Part shown: positions 8,163 through 18,227 of the stretch, one piece after another
How positions within the stretch are numbered: position 1 is the first letter of the stretch
Layout: the number at the start of each line of letters is the position of its first letter
NCBI GenBank assembly: GCA_902772935.1
Contig: CACYCR010000046.1
Coordinates: forward strand, 1-51,569
Reading direction: 5' to 3'
Source of the DNA: Oscillospiraceae bacterium
GTDB lineage: Bacteria; Bacillota; Clostridia; Oscillospirales; Acutalibacteraceae
Length of the DNA: 51,569 nucleotides
Notes under the pieces: generated by a model
Database searches by the model: none
The model's input: the letters and a program-made list of their open reading frames with translations, nothing else
Told to the model about the DNA's origin: nothing
Program-made: the position numbers and the translations under genes

Positions 8163-9449
8163 TTATTTTGTCGAAAACATTTTTTGCCCAGTTGCTTCCT
8201 GCGCCGGCCGCTCTCCGTGCTCGATGACCGGTTCCGCTTTTCCCTCAACAACCTCTTTTGTAATGAGAATCTTTGAAACGGTTTCGTCCGACGGAATGTC
8301 ATACATATACGCCATCAGCAGCTTTTCCACCACAGAACGCAGACCGCGGGCACCGGTGTTATATTCCAATGTCTTTTTCGCAATCGCGCGCAGTGCCTCC
8401 GGTTCAAATTCAAGCGCAACCTGATCCATCGAAAAGATGTACTGATATTGCTTGATGAGCGCGTTCTTCGGTTCGGTCATAATGCGTACCAACGCATCTT
8501 CATCCAGCGCATTGAGTGCGGTAATGACCGGCAGACGACCGACCAGTTCCGGAATCAGACCATATTTCACAAGATCGTGATGCACGACCTGCTGCATCAG
8601 CCGGCTCGCTTCCACTTCCTGTTTTGTGCGGATCTTCGCGCCGAAGCCGAGACCGGAGTTGCCGAGTCGGTTTTCGACGATGCGTTCAATGCCGTCAAAG
8701 GCGCCGCCGCAAATGAAGAGAATGTTCGTTGTGTCAATCTGAATAAATTCCTGCTGCGGATGTTTGCGGCCGCCCTGCGGCGGAACGTTGGAAACCGTCC
8801 CTTCGAGGATTTTCAAAAGCGCCTGCTGAACGCCTTCGCCGCTGACGTCACGGGTGATGGAAGTGCTTTCGGATTTCCGCGAAATCTTGTCGATTTCATC
8901 GACATAGATGATGCCGCGTTCCGCACGTTCCACATCATAATCCGCTGCCTGGATCAGGCGCAAAAGAATATTTTCAACGTCTTCGCCGACATAACCCGCT
9001 TCAGTTAGTGTCGTCGCATCCGCAATGGCAAACGGGACGTCAAGAATACGGGCGAGCGTTTGTGCAAGCATGGTTTTGCCGACACCGGTCGGACCAAGCA
9101 TCAGAATGTTGCTCTTCGTGATTTCAACATCGCGCGCGCCCTTGGACAAGATTCGTTTATAGTGATTATAAACAGCAACGCTCAGCGACTTTTTCGCCTC
9201 GTCCTGTCCGATGACATATTCATCCAGCTTTGCTTTCAGCTCGTGCGGCTTCAGCAGTTCCGCCGGTTCTTTTGTATTTTTGCGTTTTCTCGCATTGGGT
9301 TCTTCGTTGATGATGCCCTGGCAAAGCTCGACACATTCGTCACAAATATAGACGCCGGGACCGGCAATCAGCGTGCCGACCTCGCTTTGGGGTTTATTGC
9401 AAAAGGAACAGCGTACCGGCTTTTCCTTGTGTTCGTCATCTCTTGCCAT
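8163..9449 (-). CDS. clpX: ATP-dependent Clp protease ATP-binding subunit ClpX
   Basis: A 428-residue AAA+ unfoldase. The N-terminal zinc-binding domain has CSFC (14-17) and CDEC (36-39). Walker A GPTGVGKT is at 119-126, the GYVGEDVE pore-loop motif near 152, and Walker [10 protein letters not shown] near 180-188. The LGFGAKI segment near 280 is the loop that docks ClpX on ClpP. It feeds tagged or misfolded substrates to the ClpP peptidase encoded immediately upstream. It belongs to the conserved tig-clpP-clpX order. Length matches the family. Confidence 0.98.
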   Translation of the reverse strand: MARDDEHKEKPVRCSFCNKPQSEVGTLIAGPGVYICDECVELCQGIINEEPNARKRKNTKEPAELLKPHELKAKLDEYVIGQDEAKKSLSVAVYNHYKRILSKGARDVEITKSNILMLGPTGVGKTMLAQTLARILDVPFAIADATTLTEAGYVGEDVENILLRLIQAADYDVERAERGIIYVDEIDKISRKSESTSITRDVSGEGVQQALLKILEGTVSNVPPQGGRKHPQQEFIQIDTTNILFICGGAFDGIERIVENRLGNSGLGFGAKIRTKQEVEASRLMQQVVHHDLVKYGLIPELVGRLPVITALNALDEDALVRIMTEPKNALIKQYQYIFSMDQVALEFEPEALRAIAKKTLEYNTGARGLRSVVEKLLMAYMYDIPSDETVSKILITKEVVEGKAEPVIEHGERPAQEATGQKMFSTK

Positions 9450-9513
9450 GAATCTTACCTTTTGAAAACGCCGGCAGCACCTAACCGCACGGCGTCCTCA
9501 CCTTCCTAAAAAA

Positions 9514-10095
9514 TTATCTCTTATAAAGGACTTTATCTACCAGACCGTATTCCAGAGCTTCCTGCGCGCTCATGAAGTTGTCGCGCTCGGTATCCAGTGC
9601 GATCTGCTCAATCGGCTTTCCGGTGTTCTCCGCAAGGATCCGGTTCAGTTTTTCCTTCGTGCGAAGGATGTGTTTCGCAACGATTTCGATTTCCGTCGCC
9701 TGACCCTGTGCACCGCCGGACGGCTGATGGATCATGATCTCGCTGTTCGGCAAAGCAAAGCGTTTGCCCTTAGCGCCGGAAGACAGCAGAAACGCACCCA
9801 TGCTCGCCGCCATACCCATGCAGATCGTGGAGACGTCGCACTTGATATACTGCATCGTGTCATAGATCGCAAGACCTGCGCTGACGGAGCCGCCGGGAGA
9901 ATTGATATAAAAGCTGATGTCTTTTTCCGCATCCTGACTTTCGAGGAACAAAAGCTGCGCGACAACAAGGGACGCCGTCGCATCGTTTACTTCATCGGAA
10001 AGCACAACAATACGGTCATTGAGAAGTCTTGAAAAAATGTCAAACTGCCGCTCACCGCGGTTTGTCTGTTCAATAACATAGGGTACCAGTGGCAT
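9514..10095 (-). CDS. clpP: ATP-dependent Clp protease proteolytic subunit ClpP
   Basis: A 193-residue serine peptidase with catalytic triad Ser98 ([11 protein letters not shown]), His123 ([11 protein letters not shown]) and Asp172 (ERDNFM). It forms the tetradecameric chamber that degrades proteins delivered by ClpX. The start at 10095 ([10 protein letters not shown]) follows CGGAGG; an in-frame start 30 codons upstream has no ribosome site and would add a non-conserved extension. It lies between tig and clpX. Confidence 0.98.
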   Translation of the reverse strand: MPLVPYVIEQTNRGERQFDIFSRLLNDRIVVLSDEVNDATASLVVAQLLFLESQDAEKDISFYINSPGGSVSAGLAIYDTMQYIKCDVSTICMGMAASMGAFLLSSGAKGKRFALPNSEIMIHQPSGGAQGQATEIEIVAKHILRTKEKLNRILAENTGKPIEQIALDTERDNFMSAQEALEYGLVDKVLYKR

Positions 10096-10208
10096 ATAAA
10101 AACCTCCGTTCATATGATTGTTTGCAGACGCCCCAAAAGGCGCTTGCAGATGCGCGCCCTCCTGAAGCAGAAGGGCACACATCACAGTTTTGGTGATTCT
10201 TTTTTGGT

Positions 10209-11588
10209 TTAGTCGGCCTGTGCCTCAGATTCGTCCGCTTCTTCAGCAGCCTCGGCAGGTGCTTCAGCCTTTTCTTCTTTCTCCGCCTCCGGTGCGCGCG
10301 GCTTGCGTGCCGTGGTCACCTTTGCGCTTGCGCGAACAAATTCAACCGCCTTATCGGTAGCCATGTCGCGCTTGAGGCCTTCTTCGGGAAGGATCGCACG
10401 AATCTTGTCAACGTCCATCTGATACTCGGCAGCGAATTTTTCATACTGCTGTGCAAGCTCTTCATCGGTGATCTCGATGCCTTCAAGTTCGGCAATCTTT
10501 TCCAGTGCAAGACGCAGCTTAACGGCATGCTCTGCATCGGGACGCATCTGCTCTTTGTATTCTTCCATCGTCATACCCATGTACTGCAGGTAAGTTTCAA
10601 TGTTCATACCCTGCGAGGACAGACGGTAGTCAATATCGCGGACACGATTATCGATCTCGCTGTCGATCATGACCGGCGGGATATCGGCGACAATGTTTTC
10701 AACGAGCTTATCAAAAAGCTGACGCTTGATCTCGGTTTCGTTTTCTTCTTCCTTCTGCGCCTTGATTTCTTCGGCGATGGACTTTCTCAGATCTTCCACA
10801 GTATCGCAGTCAGCGGCGTCCTGCGCAAATTCGTCGTCAACTTCGGGAAGCTCTTCCATCTTAATTTCATGCAACTTGACTTTGAACACGGCATCCTTGT
10901 CCGCAAGGTCGGGATTGTACTCATGCGGGAACGTCACGTTAACATCAAACTCGTCGCCGGCATTGTGACCGATGACCTGCGCTTCAAAGCCGGGAATGAA
11001 CGTATTCGAACCGAGCTTCAGGTCATAGTTTTCCCCTTTGCCGCCTTCAAATGCAACGCCGTCAACAAAACCTTCAAAGTCGATCACGGCAATATCGCCT
11101 TCCTGTGCAGGTCTGTCTTCAACGGGGATCATGCGCACGTTGCGCTGCACAAGTTCGTTGATCTTATTCTGGATCTCTTCTTCGGTAACTTCAACTTTCT
11201 TTCTGGTTGCCTTCAGTTCTTTGTATGCCTTCAGTTCCACTTCGGGCTTCACATAAACCTCAACCGTAAGCTCCACGCCGTTCGCGCCGATTTCCTTGAC
11301 ATCTGCGTTTTTCGTACCGACAACGTCGAGACCTGCTTCTTTGATCGCAGAGTCCACAGCTTCGGGATAGCAAATATCCAGCGCGTCTTCATACAAAAAG
11401 CCCTTGCCGTAAAAGGCTTCTGCCATTTTGCGGGTCACTTTTCCCTTACGAAAGCCCGGCAGCTGGATGCGGGTTCTGACTTTTGCGAACGCCTGATTCA
11501 TTGCTTTTTCAAACGTAGCGGCGTCGATCGAGATTTCAAGGGAATAGACATTGGCTTCTTCGGATTTGGTTGATGATTTCAGACTCAT
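10209..11588 (-). CDS. tig: Trigger factor (ribosome-associated chaperone)
   Basis: A 459-residue chaperone. The N-terminal domain carries the ribosome-docking loop [13 protein letters not shown] near residues 43-55. A FKBP-like prolyl isomerase domain spans roughly 155-240 ([14 protein letters not shown]). The rest is the helical substrate-cradling domain. The last 40 residues are a Glu/Ala-rich disordered tail, longer than in many homologues. The protein shields nascent chains leaving the ribosome. The ATG follows AAAGGAG. It is the first gene of the tig-clpP-clpX cluster. Confidence 0.97.
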   Translation of the reverse strand: MSLKSSTKSEEANVYSLEISIDAATFEKAMNQAFAKVRTRIQLPGFRKGKVTRKMAEAFYGKGFLYEDALDICYPEAVDSAIKEAGLDVVGTKNADVKEIGANGVELTVEVYVKPEVELKAYKELKATRKKVEVTEEEIQNKINELVQRNVRMIPVEDRPAQEGDIAVIDFEGFVDGVAFEGGKGENYDLKLGSNTFIPGFEAQVIGHNAGDEFDVNVTFPHEYNPDLADKDAVFKVKLHEIKMEELPEVDDEFAQDAADCDTVEDLRKSIAEEIKAQKEEENETEIKRQLFDKLVENIVADIPPVMIDSEIDNRVRDIDYRLSSQGMNIETYLQYMGMTMEEYKEQMRPDAEHAVKLRLALEKIAELEGIEITDEELAQQYEKFAAEYQMDVDKIRAILPEEGLKRDMATDKAVEFVRASAKVTTARKPRAPEAEKEEKAEAPAEAAEEADESEAQAD

Positions 11589-11660
11589 ATTTTTTGCTCC
11601 TTTTGTCGTATCGGGGAAAGTGGAACACCAAATTCACCCATTTTTAATTTTAACTAATGT

Positions 11661-11669
11661 ATTATAACA
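11661..11669 (-). promoter_or_regulatory. Extended -10 promoter for tig
   Basis: Minus strand TGTTATAAT. A consensus TTGACA sits only eight bases upstream of TATAAT, too close to serve as its -35, so promoter activity probably depends on the extended TGn motif. Confidence 0.6.
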
Positions 11670-11697
11670 GATACTGTCAAGAATTTCCATCCTTTTT

Positions 11698-12390
11698 TCA
11701 AATTTTTTCCAATAATTTCGGACAAAAACCAAGATGATCTGCAGAAACCAGGGAAAACTCGATGCCATCATAGAATCCGGTAACCGCGTTGAACCGTGAC
11801 GGCCCGTGCAGGTGACCGTAATAGCAGCGCTGAATGTGCTCCGCATGCAGGACGTCCATAATCTCCGGGCAGGTCTGCAGCGTCGATACCGGCGGATAAT
11901 GCAGAAAGACAAGCAGCTCTCCGCCCAGCGACTTACCGGCCTCGATACTCATTTTCAGCCGTCCCGCCTCACGCAGCAGTACCTTTTTGTCGGCGTCCTC
12001 CTCCGCGTCATAAAACCAGCCGCGGCTGCCGCAGACCGTGTAGTCGCCGATCCGGTACGCATTGTTGTGCAGTACACGAATGGAAGTAAACCCATGTGCC
12101 TGCAAAAAAGCATCCATCTTCGTTTTGGTGTTCCACCAGTAATCGTGGTTGCCCTTCATAATGATTTTTTCGCCGGGCAGCTCATGCAGAAACGCAAAAT
12201 CCGCCGCCGCATTTTCAAGCTGCATTGCCCATGATATGTCGCCGGGGATCACGACCGTGTCTGTTTCTTTGACCAGCGCGCGCCAGTTGTATGAAAGTCG
12301 TTTTACATAATCATCCCAGCCCGGGAAAATATCCATCGGCTTATCGCAGCCGAGCGACAAATGCGTGTCGCCGATCGCAAACAAAGACAC
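11698..12390 (-). CDS. Calcineurin-like metallophosphoesterase
   Basis: A 230-residue phosphoesterase with the full set of metal-binding motifs: AIGDTHL (D-x-H) near the N-terminus, VIPGDISW (GD), MKGNHDYWW (GNHD), a central FLHYPP histidine and YYGHLHG (GHxH). The family hydrolyses phosphomono- or diesters with a two-metal centre; the substrate is unknown. The start is GTG at 12390, eight bases after GGGGAGG. A longer in-frame TTG at 12411 would place this ribosome site inside the gene. It lies 45 bases after thrC on the same strand and is likely co-transcribed. No clear terminator follows. Confidence 0.88.
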   Translation of the reverse strand: MSLFAIGDTHLSLGCDKPMDIFPGWDDYVKRLSYNWRALVKETDTVVIPGDISWAMQLENAAADFAFLHELPGEKIIMKGNHDYWWNTKTKMDAFLQAHGFTSIRVLHNNAYRIGDYTVCGSRGWFYDAEEDADKKVLLREAGRLKMSIEAGKSLGGELLVFLHYPPVSTLQTCPEIMDVLHAEHIQRCYYGHLHGPSRFNAVTGFYDGIEFSLVSADHLGFCPKLLEKI

Positions 12391-12435
12391 TGTTCTCGCC
12401 TCCCCGCTCAACTGCAGTGAAGATATACGTTCCCT

Positions 12436-13932
12436 TTATCGGATACCAAGCATCTCATAGACCTGCCGCTCCATGTCATCCTTTTCACAGCAGGCAGTGA
12501 ATCGCGGCGTCTTGCCGCGCAGTGTTGCAAGCTGCGGCGGACAGGGATCACCGGTTTTTTCGATCAGCAGTTCCACCTGATCAAACTCATCTGTATCTGT
12601 GGGAACACTGCCCTCAACCGCACGCAGCACGGCCGCCGAAAACTTAAAGGGGTTCGCTGTCGATGCAATGACCGTCGGCGTACTGTCACCGGTTTGTTTT
12701 GTATACGACTCAAAGACGTTCACCGCAACAGCCGTATGCGTATCACAGAGATAGCCGTCGGCAAAGGTCTTGCGGATAGTCTCTTTTGTTGCTTCATCGT
12801 CACAGCAGCCGGCAGCAAACAACGTCAAAAGCTGCGTTTTCACATCCTCCTCCACGGTGTAGGTCCCGTTTGCGGAAAGCGACTGCATCCAGGCACGGAC
12901 CCGATCATCATCCTCTTTGCACAGATGGAACAGTAACCGCTCCAGATTCGATGAAATCAGAATGTCCATCGACGGTGACGTCGTGGTATAAAACGCGCGG
13001 TTGCGGTCATAGACGCCGGTCGTCAGGAAATCCGTCAGGACATTGTTGGCGTTGGATGCGCAGATCAGCTTTTTAACTGGCACGCCCATGCACTTTGCAT
13101 AATACGCTGCAAGTATATTGCCGAAATTGCCGGTCGGCACAACGATGTTGATCGCATCGCCGTTCTTGATCTCACCGTTTTGGATCATATCACAGTATGC
13201 GGAAATATAATAGACGATCTGCGGCACAAGACGACCCCAGTTGATCGAATTCGCCGAGGAGAACATCATCCCATTTTCAGCAAGTTTTTCGGCAACAGCG
13301 GGATCGGTGAAGATTTTTTTCACGCCGTTCTGCGCATCGTCAAAGTTACCGTTGATCGCACAGACACAGACATTCTTGCCTTCCTGCGTTGTCATCTGCA
13401 GCTTTTGCATCGGGCTGACGCCGTCGTTCGGATAGAAGACCATGATCCGTGTGCCCGGCACATCCCTGAAGCCTTCAAGCGCCGCTTTTCCGGTGTCGCC
13501 GGATGTTGCGACAAGAATCACGATTTCCTTATCGGCTACAGTCTTTTTGGCCGCCGTTGTCAAAAGGTACGGCAAAAGCTGCAGCGCCATATCCTTAAAC
13601 GCACAGGTCGGGCCGCGCCACAGTTCAAGGATATTCGCACCGTTTTTAATCTTTTTAAGGGGCGACACCTTTTCGCTGGAAAACTTTCCTTCCTTGTAGG
13701 CGCCGCTGACACAGCGGTCAATCTCCTCCGGCGTAAAGTCCGTCAAATAGAGTGCGAGCACTTGTTTCGCACGGGAAATGTAATCCATGCCCACAAGCAC
13801 ATCAATGAAGTCTGCGGAAATCTGCGGAATCTCTTCGGGAACAAACAAACCGCCGTCTTTGGAAATACCCTGTGCAATGGCTTGCGCGGAAGAAACACGG
13901 ACAGATTTGTCTCTCGTACTGGTATATAACAT
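12436..13932 (-). CDS. thrC: Threonine synthase
   Basis: A 498-residue PLP enzyme of the long threonine synthase type. The N-terminus YTSTRDKSVRVSSAQAI and DGGLFVPE segment are typical, and PLP binds Lys113 in PTCAFKDMALQLLP. VATSGDTGKAALEG forms the phosphate-binding loop. It converts O-phosphohomoserine to threonine. The ATG at 13932 follows GGAGG by seven bases; an in-frame TTG two codons upstream is too close to the site. Promoter TTTACA-N17-TATAAT precedes it. Confidence 0.97.
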   Translation of the reverse strand: MLYTSTRDKSVRVSSAQAIAQGISKDGGLFVPEEIPQISADFIDVLVGMDYISRAKQVLALYLTDFTPEEIDRCVSGAYKEGKFSSEKVSPLKKIKNGANILELWRGPTCAFKDMALQLLPYLLTTAAKKTVADKEIVILVATSGDTGKAALEGFRDVPGTRIMVFYPNDGVSPMQKLQMTTQEGKNVCVCAINGNFDDAQNGVKKIFTDPAVAEKLAENGMMFSSANSINWGRLVPQIVYYISAYCDMIQNGEIKNGDAINIVVPTGNFGNILAAYYAKCMGVPVKKLICASNANNVLTDFLTTGVYDRNRAFYTTTSPSMDILISSNLERLLFHLCKEDDDRVRAWMQSLSANGTYTVEEDVKTQLLTLFAAGCCDDEATKETIRKTFADGYLCDTHTAVAVNVFESYTKQTGDSTPTVIASTANPFKFSAAVLRAVEGSVPTDTDEFDQVELLIEKTGDPCPPQLATLRGKTPRFTACCEKDDMERQVYEMLGIR

Positions 13933-13965
13933 AATCAACCCTCCGATATCGGAATATTAAACTTT

Positions 13966-13994
13966 ATTATAACACAAAACCGTACGTCTGTAAA
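13966..13994 (-). promoter_or_regulatory. Sigma-A promoter for thrC
   Basis: Minus strand TTTACA (13994-13989), 17-bp spacer, TATAAT (13971-13966). Confidence 0.85.
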
Positions 13995-14006
13995 ACCTTT
14001 TCTTTC

Positions 14007-14375
14007 TCAAAAAAGGCAGCTTTCGTCAAACGCGTTTTCGATCCGCCGGCATTTCACGGAACGTTCGCCGTCGGTCAGTACCTCAAACACATCAAACTGC
14101 ATCTGAAGATCTTTTTCGTAAGAAGCAAGAAACACCTGCGCCGTCTGCACAAGGCGCTGCATTTTTCGCCGGTCCACCGCTTCACAGGGAAGCGACGCCT
14201 GGCCTTCCGCACGCGTTTTCACTTCAATGAAAACCAACTGTGCGTCATTCTCCGCGATTACGTCAATTTCGCCATAGCGGGAATGATAATTACGTGCAAT
14301 GATCGTATAACCGCGCTGTTCATAATATCGTGCGCAGACAGCTTCGCCGCGTGCGCCGGTCGTTCGCTTATCCAT
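14007..14375 (-). CDS. yraN: YraN family (UPF0102) nuclease-fold protein
   Basis: A 122-residue protein of the YraN/UPF0102 family, related to Holliday-junction-resolvase-fold nucleases. It shows GARGEAVCARYYEQRGY, the acidic YGEIDVIAEND segment and LVFIEVKTR, which provide the likely D...ExK metal-binding residues. The biochemical role is unsettled. The ATG at 14375 lies inside the end of rnhB (8-base overlap), indicating translational coupling. The rnhB-yraN pairing is common in bacteria. Confidence 0.92.
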   Translation of the reverse strand: MDKRTTGARGEAVCARYYEQRGYTIIARNYHSRYGEIDVIAENDAQLVFIEVKTRAEGQASLPCEAVDRRKMQRLVQTAQVFLASYEKDLQMQFDVFEVLTDGERSVKCRRIENAFDESCLF

Positions 14376-14985
14376 TGCCGTCACCGAGAATCTTTTTCAG
14401 AAACGTCCGCCGATGTTCTTCACAAAGGCCGTATTCGGCAAGCTTCTCATAATGCAGCTTTGTGCCGTATCCTTTATGCTGCGCGAAACAGTATTGCGGC
14501 AGACGCTTGTCCAGTTCACGCATATAACGGTCCCGCGTCACTTTTGCAAGAATCGAAGCCGCCGCAATGGACATACATTTGGCATCGCCCTTGACAATCG
14601 TTTCCTCCGTACACGGCAGACCCGGCTTCTGATTGCCGTCGATCAGTGCAAAATCCGGCTGTGGCTCGAGTTGTGCGACCGCGCGCCGCATGGCAAGAAA
14701 CGTCGCCTGCAGAATGTTGATTTCATCAATTTCCGCAGCACTCGCCATGGCGATCCCGTAGCTGACAGCTGTTTCTTTGATGATGTCAAAGAGCAGCTCC
14801 CGCTTTTTTTCGCTGATTTTTTTGGAATCATTCAGCCCTTCGATCACACAGTTGTCCGGCAGAATCACCGCCGCTGCGCAAACCGGCCCGCACAGCGGAC
14901 CGCGTCCGGCCTCATCAATGCCGCAAACGATCTGAAAGCCGCTGCTTTTTGCGGCTTGTTCATAGTCCATGGTCGGCGCTTCCAT
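14368..14985 (-). CDS. rnhB: Ribonuclease HII
   Basis: A 205-residue RNase HII. GIDEAGRGPLCGPV near residues 22-35 supplies the first acidic pair (Asp24, Glu25); LNDSKKIS, FALIDGN and KGDAKCMSIAAASILAKV carry the other conserved active-site and substrate-binding residues. It removes ribonucleotides from RNA-DNA hybrids. The start at 14985 follows AAGGTG by six bases; a GTG three codons upstream overlaps that site. It overlaps yraN by eight bases. Confidence 0.97.
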   Translation of the reverse strand: MEAPTMDYEQAAKSSGFQIVCGIDEAGRGPLCGPVCAAAVILPDNCVIEGLNDSKKISEKKRELLFDIIKETAVSYGIAMASAAEIDEINILQATFLAMRRAVAQLEPQPDFALIDGNQKPGLPCTEETIVKGDAKCMSIAAASILAKVTRDRYMRELDKRLPQYCFAQHKGYGTKLHYEKLAEYGLCEEHRRTFLKKILGDGNG

Positions 14986-15013
14986 TGCAATCACCTTCTG
15001 CGTTCAGTATATC

Positions 15014-15040
15014 TAAATGGCGGCAGGTCTCCCCGCCGCC
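15014..15040 (-). terminator. Possible hairpin after the P-loop gene
   Basis: On the minus strand GGCGGC-n10-GCCGCC lies about 20 bases beyond the stop codon of the 15062 gene. It lacks a T run, so termination is uncertain. Confidence 0.35.
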
Positions 15041-15061
15041 GTCGGATCATAGTTTTGTCAT

Positions 15062-15478
15062 TCAGATGACCTTGCAGAAATTGAAGATCGACGCAGGCAG
15101 TTCTTCCTTGTCCGCGGAGATCGTGAAAACGAACGACTTTTCATGCGTGGAAGCCAGCTCGTAAATCTCCTCGAGGAACTTTGCAAGCGCATTGTAATCT
15201 CTGCCGCCGATGCGCAGTGTCGCATCAACAAGTACATCCGTAATGTCATGGTCGCCGGCGCAAACACCCGCAAGGAATCCAAAGAACGCATCATAGCCCT
15301 TTACTTCGTAATCATCCGTCGCGATCAGACGTGCACGATAGTTGACGTCATAAGTCAGCTTCGTTTCCTTTTCAACGCAAATGACGTTGCCTTTGGATGT
15401 TTCGATCGCTTCGTTGACGCAAGCAATGAGGTGCTTTGTCTTTCCTGCGCCCTTGTGTCCTAAAATAAGAGAAATCAT
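15062..15478 (-). CDS. Small P-loop ATP-binding protein (often annotated PilT-like)
   Basis: A 138-residue protein that begins with a Walker A motif, LILGHKGAGKTKHLI, at residues 3-17. DVLVDATLRIGG near residue 90 could be the Walker B strand, and SFVFTISADKEELP near 118 resembles a sensor strand. Similar short proteins are annotated in Clostridia as twitching-motility PilT-like, but no pilus gene is nearby and the protein lacks the rest of a PilT ATPase. The start at 15478 follows AGGAGG. Its promoter (15510-15538) lies within the 3' end of pgi, so it is a separate transcript. Function unknown. Confidence 0.78.
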   Translation of the reverse strand: MISLILGHKGAGKTKHLIACVNEAIETSKGNVICVEKETKLTYDVNYRARLIATDDYEVKGYDAFFGFLAGVCAGDHDITDVLVDATLRIGGRDYNALAKFLEEIYELASTHEKSFVFTISADKEELPASIFNFCKVI

Positions 15479-15509
15479 TTGATTTTCCTCCTTCTTTGAT
15501 TTCAGTTTT

Positions 15510-15538
15510 ATTATATCATTTTGAAAGCCGAAGTTCAA
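15510..15538 (-). promoter_or_regulatory. Sigma-A promoter for the P-loop gene, inside pgi
   Basis: Minus strand TTGAAC (15538-15533), 17-bp spacer, TATAAT (15515-15510). The -35 lies in the last codons of pgi. Confidence 0.8.
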
Positions 15539-16856
15539 GTGTTTCTTTTTCTTTTTCGTACCCCGGCTTGCCGAGCAGCGCAAACATATTGCGTTTGTAG
15601 CTTTCCACGCCCGGCTGGTTGAACGGATTGACGCCGAGCACATACCCGGAAACGGCGCACGCTTTTTCAAGAAAATAGATCAGATACCCGAGGTTTTCCT
15701 CATCCATTTTAGAAAGCGTCAGAACGACATTCGGCACACCGCCGTCATTGTGCGCAAGAACGGTACCCTGGAAGGCCATCTTGTTGACGAAATCCATTGT
15801 TTTGCCGGCAAGGAAATTGAGGCCGTCAATATTCCCCTCTTCGCTCTGAATGGTGTATGCGGAACGCGGTTCTTCAAAATTGATGACCGTCTCAAACATC
15901 GTGCGCTGTCCCTGCTGAATATACTGTCCGAGAGAGTGCAAATCGGTCGAGAAAATAGCGGAGACCGGGAACAGGCCCTTGCCATCCTTGCCTTCGCTTT
16001 CGCCGAAGAGCTGCTTGATCCATTCATTCATCATGGTAAAGCACGGCTCATAGCTGACGAACATCTCCATGCACTTGCCCTGCCGCAGCAACGCGTTGCG
16101 TATGGCGACATACTGATAACACTCGTTGTCCTCCAGGCAGTCGCTCACAAGATCCATGCGTGCTTTTGCGGCGCCGCTCATCAACGCGTCGATGTCAATG
16201 CCTGCGGCAGCGATCGGCAGCAAACCCACAGCCGTCAGTACGGAATACCGGCCGCCGACGTCGTCGGGAACCACAAAGGTTTCATACCCTTCCGCATCCG
16301 CAAGATGCTTGAGCGTGCCTTTGACCTTGTCGGTCGTCACGAAAATGCGCTCTGCTGCGCCTTCTTTGCCGTAGCGGGAAATGAGCAGCGAGCGGAACAC
16401 GCGGAACGCGATTGCCGGTTCCGTTGTCGTACCGGATTTCGAAATCACGTTGACGCTGAAATCCTTGCCTTCAGTCAGCGCAACCAGTTCATTGAGCGCT
16501 GTGGAAGAAATAGAGTTGCCGGAGAAATAGATTGCAGGAGTGTCCTTGCAAAGCACATTATAGTTCTGCGAGCCGATAAATTCAATCACCGCACGGGCGC
16601 CGAGATAAGAGCCGCCGATACCGATGACGATCAGCAGATCGCTGTTTTTTTGAATTCTTGCCGCGGCAGCCTTGATGCGCGCAAACTCTTCCTTATCGTA
16701 GTCTACCGGCAGATCAACCCAACCGGTGTGATCGCCGCCAGCGCCGGTCTTTTCATGCAGCGCTTTATGCGCAGCACTGATCTCCGCCTGAAACGCATGA
16801 ATCTGCGCATCCGAAACGAAGTCAGAAACATACTTCTTTGTTAACTTCAAAGCCAT
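15516..16856 (-). CDS. pgi: Glucose-6-phosphate isomerase
   Basis: A 446-residue phosphoglucose isomerase. [19 protein letters not shown] near residues 70-88 and [18 protein letters not shown] near residues 135-152 are the sugar-phosphate-binding segments of the SIS fold, and the [13 protein letters not shown] signature follows. The enzyme interconverts glucose 6-phosphate and fructose 6-phosphate in glycolysis. The ATG at 16856 follows CGGAGGT; an in-frame GTG eight codons upstream is less likely. A consensus promoter is at 16895-16923. Confidence 0.97.
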   Translation of the reverse strand: MALKLTKKYVSDFVSDAQIHAFQAEISAAHKALHEKTGAGGDHTGWVDLPVDYDKEEFARIKAAAARIQKNSDLLIVIGIGGSYLGARAVIEFIGSQNYNVLCKDTPAIYFSGNSISSTALNELVALTEGKDFSVNVISKSGTTTEPAIAFRVFRSLLISRYGKEGAAERIFVTTDKVKGTLKHLADAEGYETFVVPDDVGGRYSVLTAVGLLPIAAAGIDIDALMSGAAKARMDLVSDCLEDNECYQYVAIRNALLRQGKCMEMFVSYEPCFTMMNEWIKQLFGESEGKDGKGLFPVSAIFSTDLHSLGQYIQQGQRTMFETVINFEEPRSAYTIQSEEGNIDGLNFLAGKTMDFVNKMAFQGTVLAHNDGGVPNVVLTLSKMDEENLGYLIYFLEKACAVSGYVLGVNPFNQPGVESYKRNMFALLGKPGYEKEKETLELRLSK

Positions 16857-16894
16857 TGTAACCTCCGTAAAACTTACCAAAAGTTATTTTTTGT

Positions 16895-16923
16895 ATTTTA
16901 TAACAAATATCGCCGTTTGTCAA
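16895..16923 (-). promoter_or_regulatory. Sigma-A promoter for pgi
   Basis: Minus strand TTGACA (16923-16918), 17-bp spacer, TAAAAT (16900-16895). Confidence 0.85.
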
Positions 16924-16930
16924 GTCGGAA

Positions 16931-18109
16931 TTACGATTCTTCGTTTGCACCGACACGTACCGTCAAAGACGAGAGCATCCGCTGCAGTACATCCCCGGGT
17001 TTCAGCCGCGCTACCGCGGCACGCGCGATCAGATCAACCGATGCAATGATCTCGCCGTTTGCAACAAAATCGACCTTGCCGAGCACCTGTCCTGCCTCTA
17101 CCGGCGCTTCCACATCAATCGGCAGGGATACCATCGGTTCAACGGTATCCTTAACACCTTTTTTCATCGTCAGTGTCGGCAGCGGTTTTGCTGCAGGCGT
17201 GATGCTTTCTTTCGTACCGCCGAGGACAACGACGTCAGCAATATTCGCGTTGTCCAATGTCATTTTGGCTGTTTCGAACGCGGCAAAGCCCCAGTTGAGC
17301 ATCGCCTTTGCGCCCTCGAAGCGGTCGTTACTGTTATCGGCGCCGAGAACGACCGCAATCAGATGCAGACCTGAGCGCTCAGCAGACGCTGTGATACAGC
17401 AGCCGGCTTTGGCAGTGGTCCCGGTTTTCAGACCGGTTGTGCCCGCGTAAAAGCGAACAAGCTTGTTGGTGTTGACCAACTGCGTCTCACCGTTACGCAG
17501 AGACTCCATCCAGACCGTTGTGTAATCCCGGATCTTTTCATGCCGCAGCAATTCGCGTGACATCAGTGCCACGTCATAGGCGCTGGTCAGATGCTCCGAC
17601 GTATCATCATCCAGCCCGGTGCAGTTAACAAAGTGCGTCTCCTTCATTCCAAGCTGCTGCGCGCGGTCGTTCATCATCTGTACAAACGCCTGTTCACTGC
17701 CGGCAATTTTTTCCGCCAGAACACAGCAAGCGTCATTCGCCGAGCCGATAACAGTCGCTTTCAGAAGATCATCGATCGTCATGGTCTCCCCTTCTTTCAG
17801 CCAGATCTGCGAGCCGCCTTTTTGGGCAGCGTCCGCGCTTGTCGTAACCGTGTCGGTCAGTTGCAGTGTCTGACGATCAAGCGCTTCCATAAAGAGCAGC
17901 AGAGACATGACCTTTGTGACGGACGCCGGATACAGCTTTTCATGCGGCGATTGTGCAAACAAAACATCGCCCGTCACCGCGTCCATCAGGACTGCTGCCT
18001 TTGCTTTGACCGTCAGCGCAGCCGGTTCGCTTTTTTCCGCCGTACCCTGCAGAGAAAAAACAGAAATCATCAGCACCGCACAAAGAAACGTTGATAGCAT
18101 TCGCTTCAT
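16931..18109 (-). CDS. dacF: D-alanyl-D-alanine carboxypeptidase, DacF-like
   Basis: A 392-residue low-molecular-weight penicillin-binding protein. A signal peptide covers about residues 1-24. The three active-site motifs are SVTK (Ser63, Lys66), SAN (124-126) and KTG (229-231). The C-terminal part (about 280-392) is a beta-rich PBP5-type domain ending in an amphipathic membrane anchor. It removes the terminal D-Ala from peptidoglycan stem peptides. DacF of Bacillus is a sporulation enzyme; assignment to DacF rather than DacA is by overall resemblance and is moderate. It is divergent from mtaB; no sigma-A promoter was found for it, compatible with a sporulation sigma factor. Confidence 0.85.
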   Translation of the reverse strand: MKRMLSTFLCAVLMISVFSLQGTAEKSEPAALTVKAKAAVLMDAVTGDVLFAQSPHEKLYPASVTKVMSLLLFMEALDRQTLQLTDTVTTSADAAQKGGSQIWLKEGETMTIDDLLKATVIGSANDACCVLAEKIAGSEQAFVQMMNDRAQQLGMKETHFVNCTGLDDDTSEHLTSAYDVALMSRELLRHEKIRDYTTVWMESLRNGETQLVNTNKLVRFYAGTTGLKTGTTAKAGCCITASAERSGLHLIAVVLGADNSNDRFEGAKAMLNWGFAAFETAKMTLDNANIADVVVLGGTKESITPAAKPLPTLTMKKGVKDTVEPMVSLPIDVEAPVEAGQVLGKVDFVANGEIIASVDLIARAAVARLKPGDVLQRMLSSLTVRVGANEES

Positions 18110-18167
18110 AATTCATCACTCCCTGAAAAGAGTTTATGCATAATTCAAGAAAAATAAAACAAAGAAC

Positions 18168-18196
18168 TTGCACAAGTGCCGGATTTGCTTTATAAT
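18168..18196 (+). promoter_or_regulatory. Sigma-A promoter for mtaB
   Basis: TTGCAC (18168-18173), 17-bp spacer, TATAAT (18191-18196). Confidence 0.82.
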
Positions 18197-18227
18197 GACA
18201 ATAGATCATTTTCATTGAGAGGTTTTT

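Noticed and set aside
12390..12411. TTG start at 12411 for the phosphoesterase
   Set aside because: The GGGGAGG site lies inside that extension and fits GTG at 12390.
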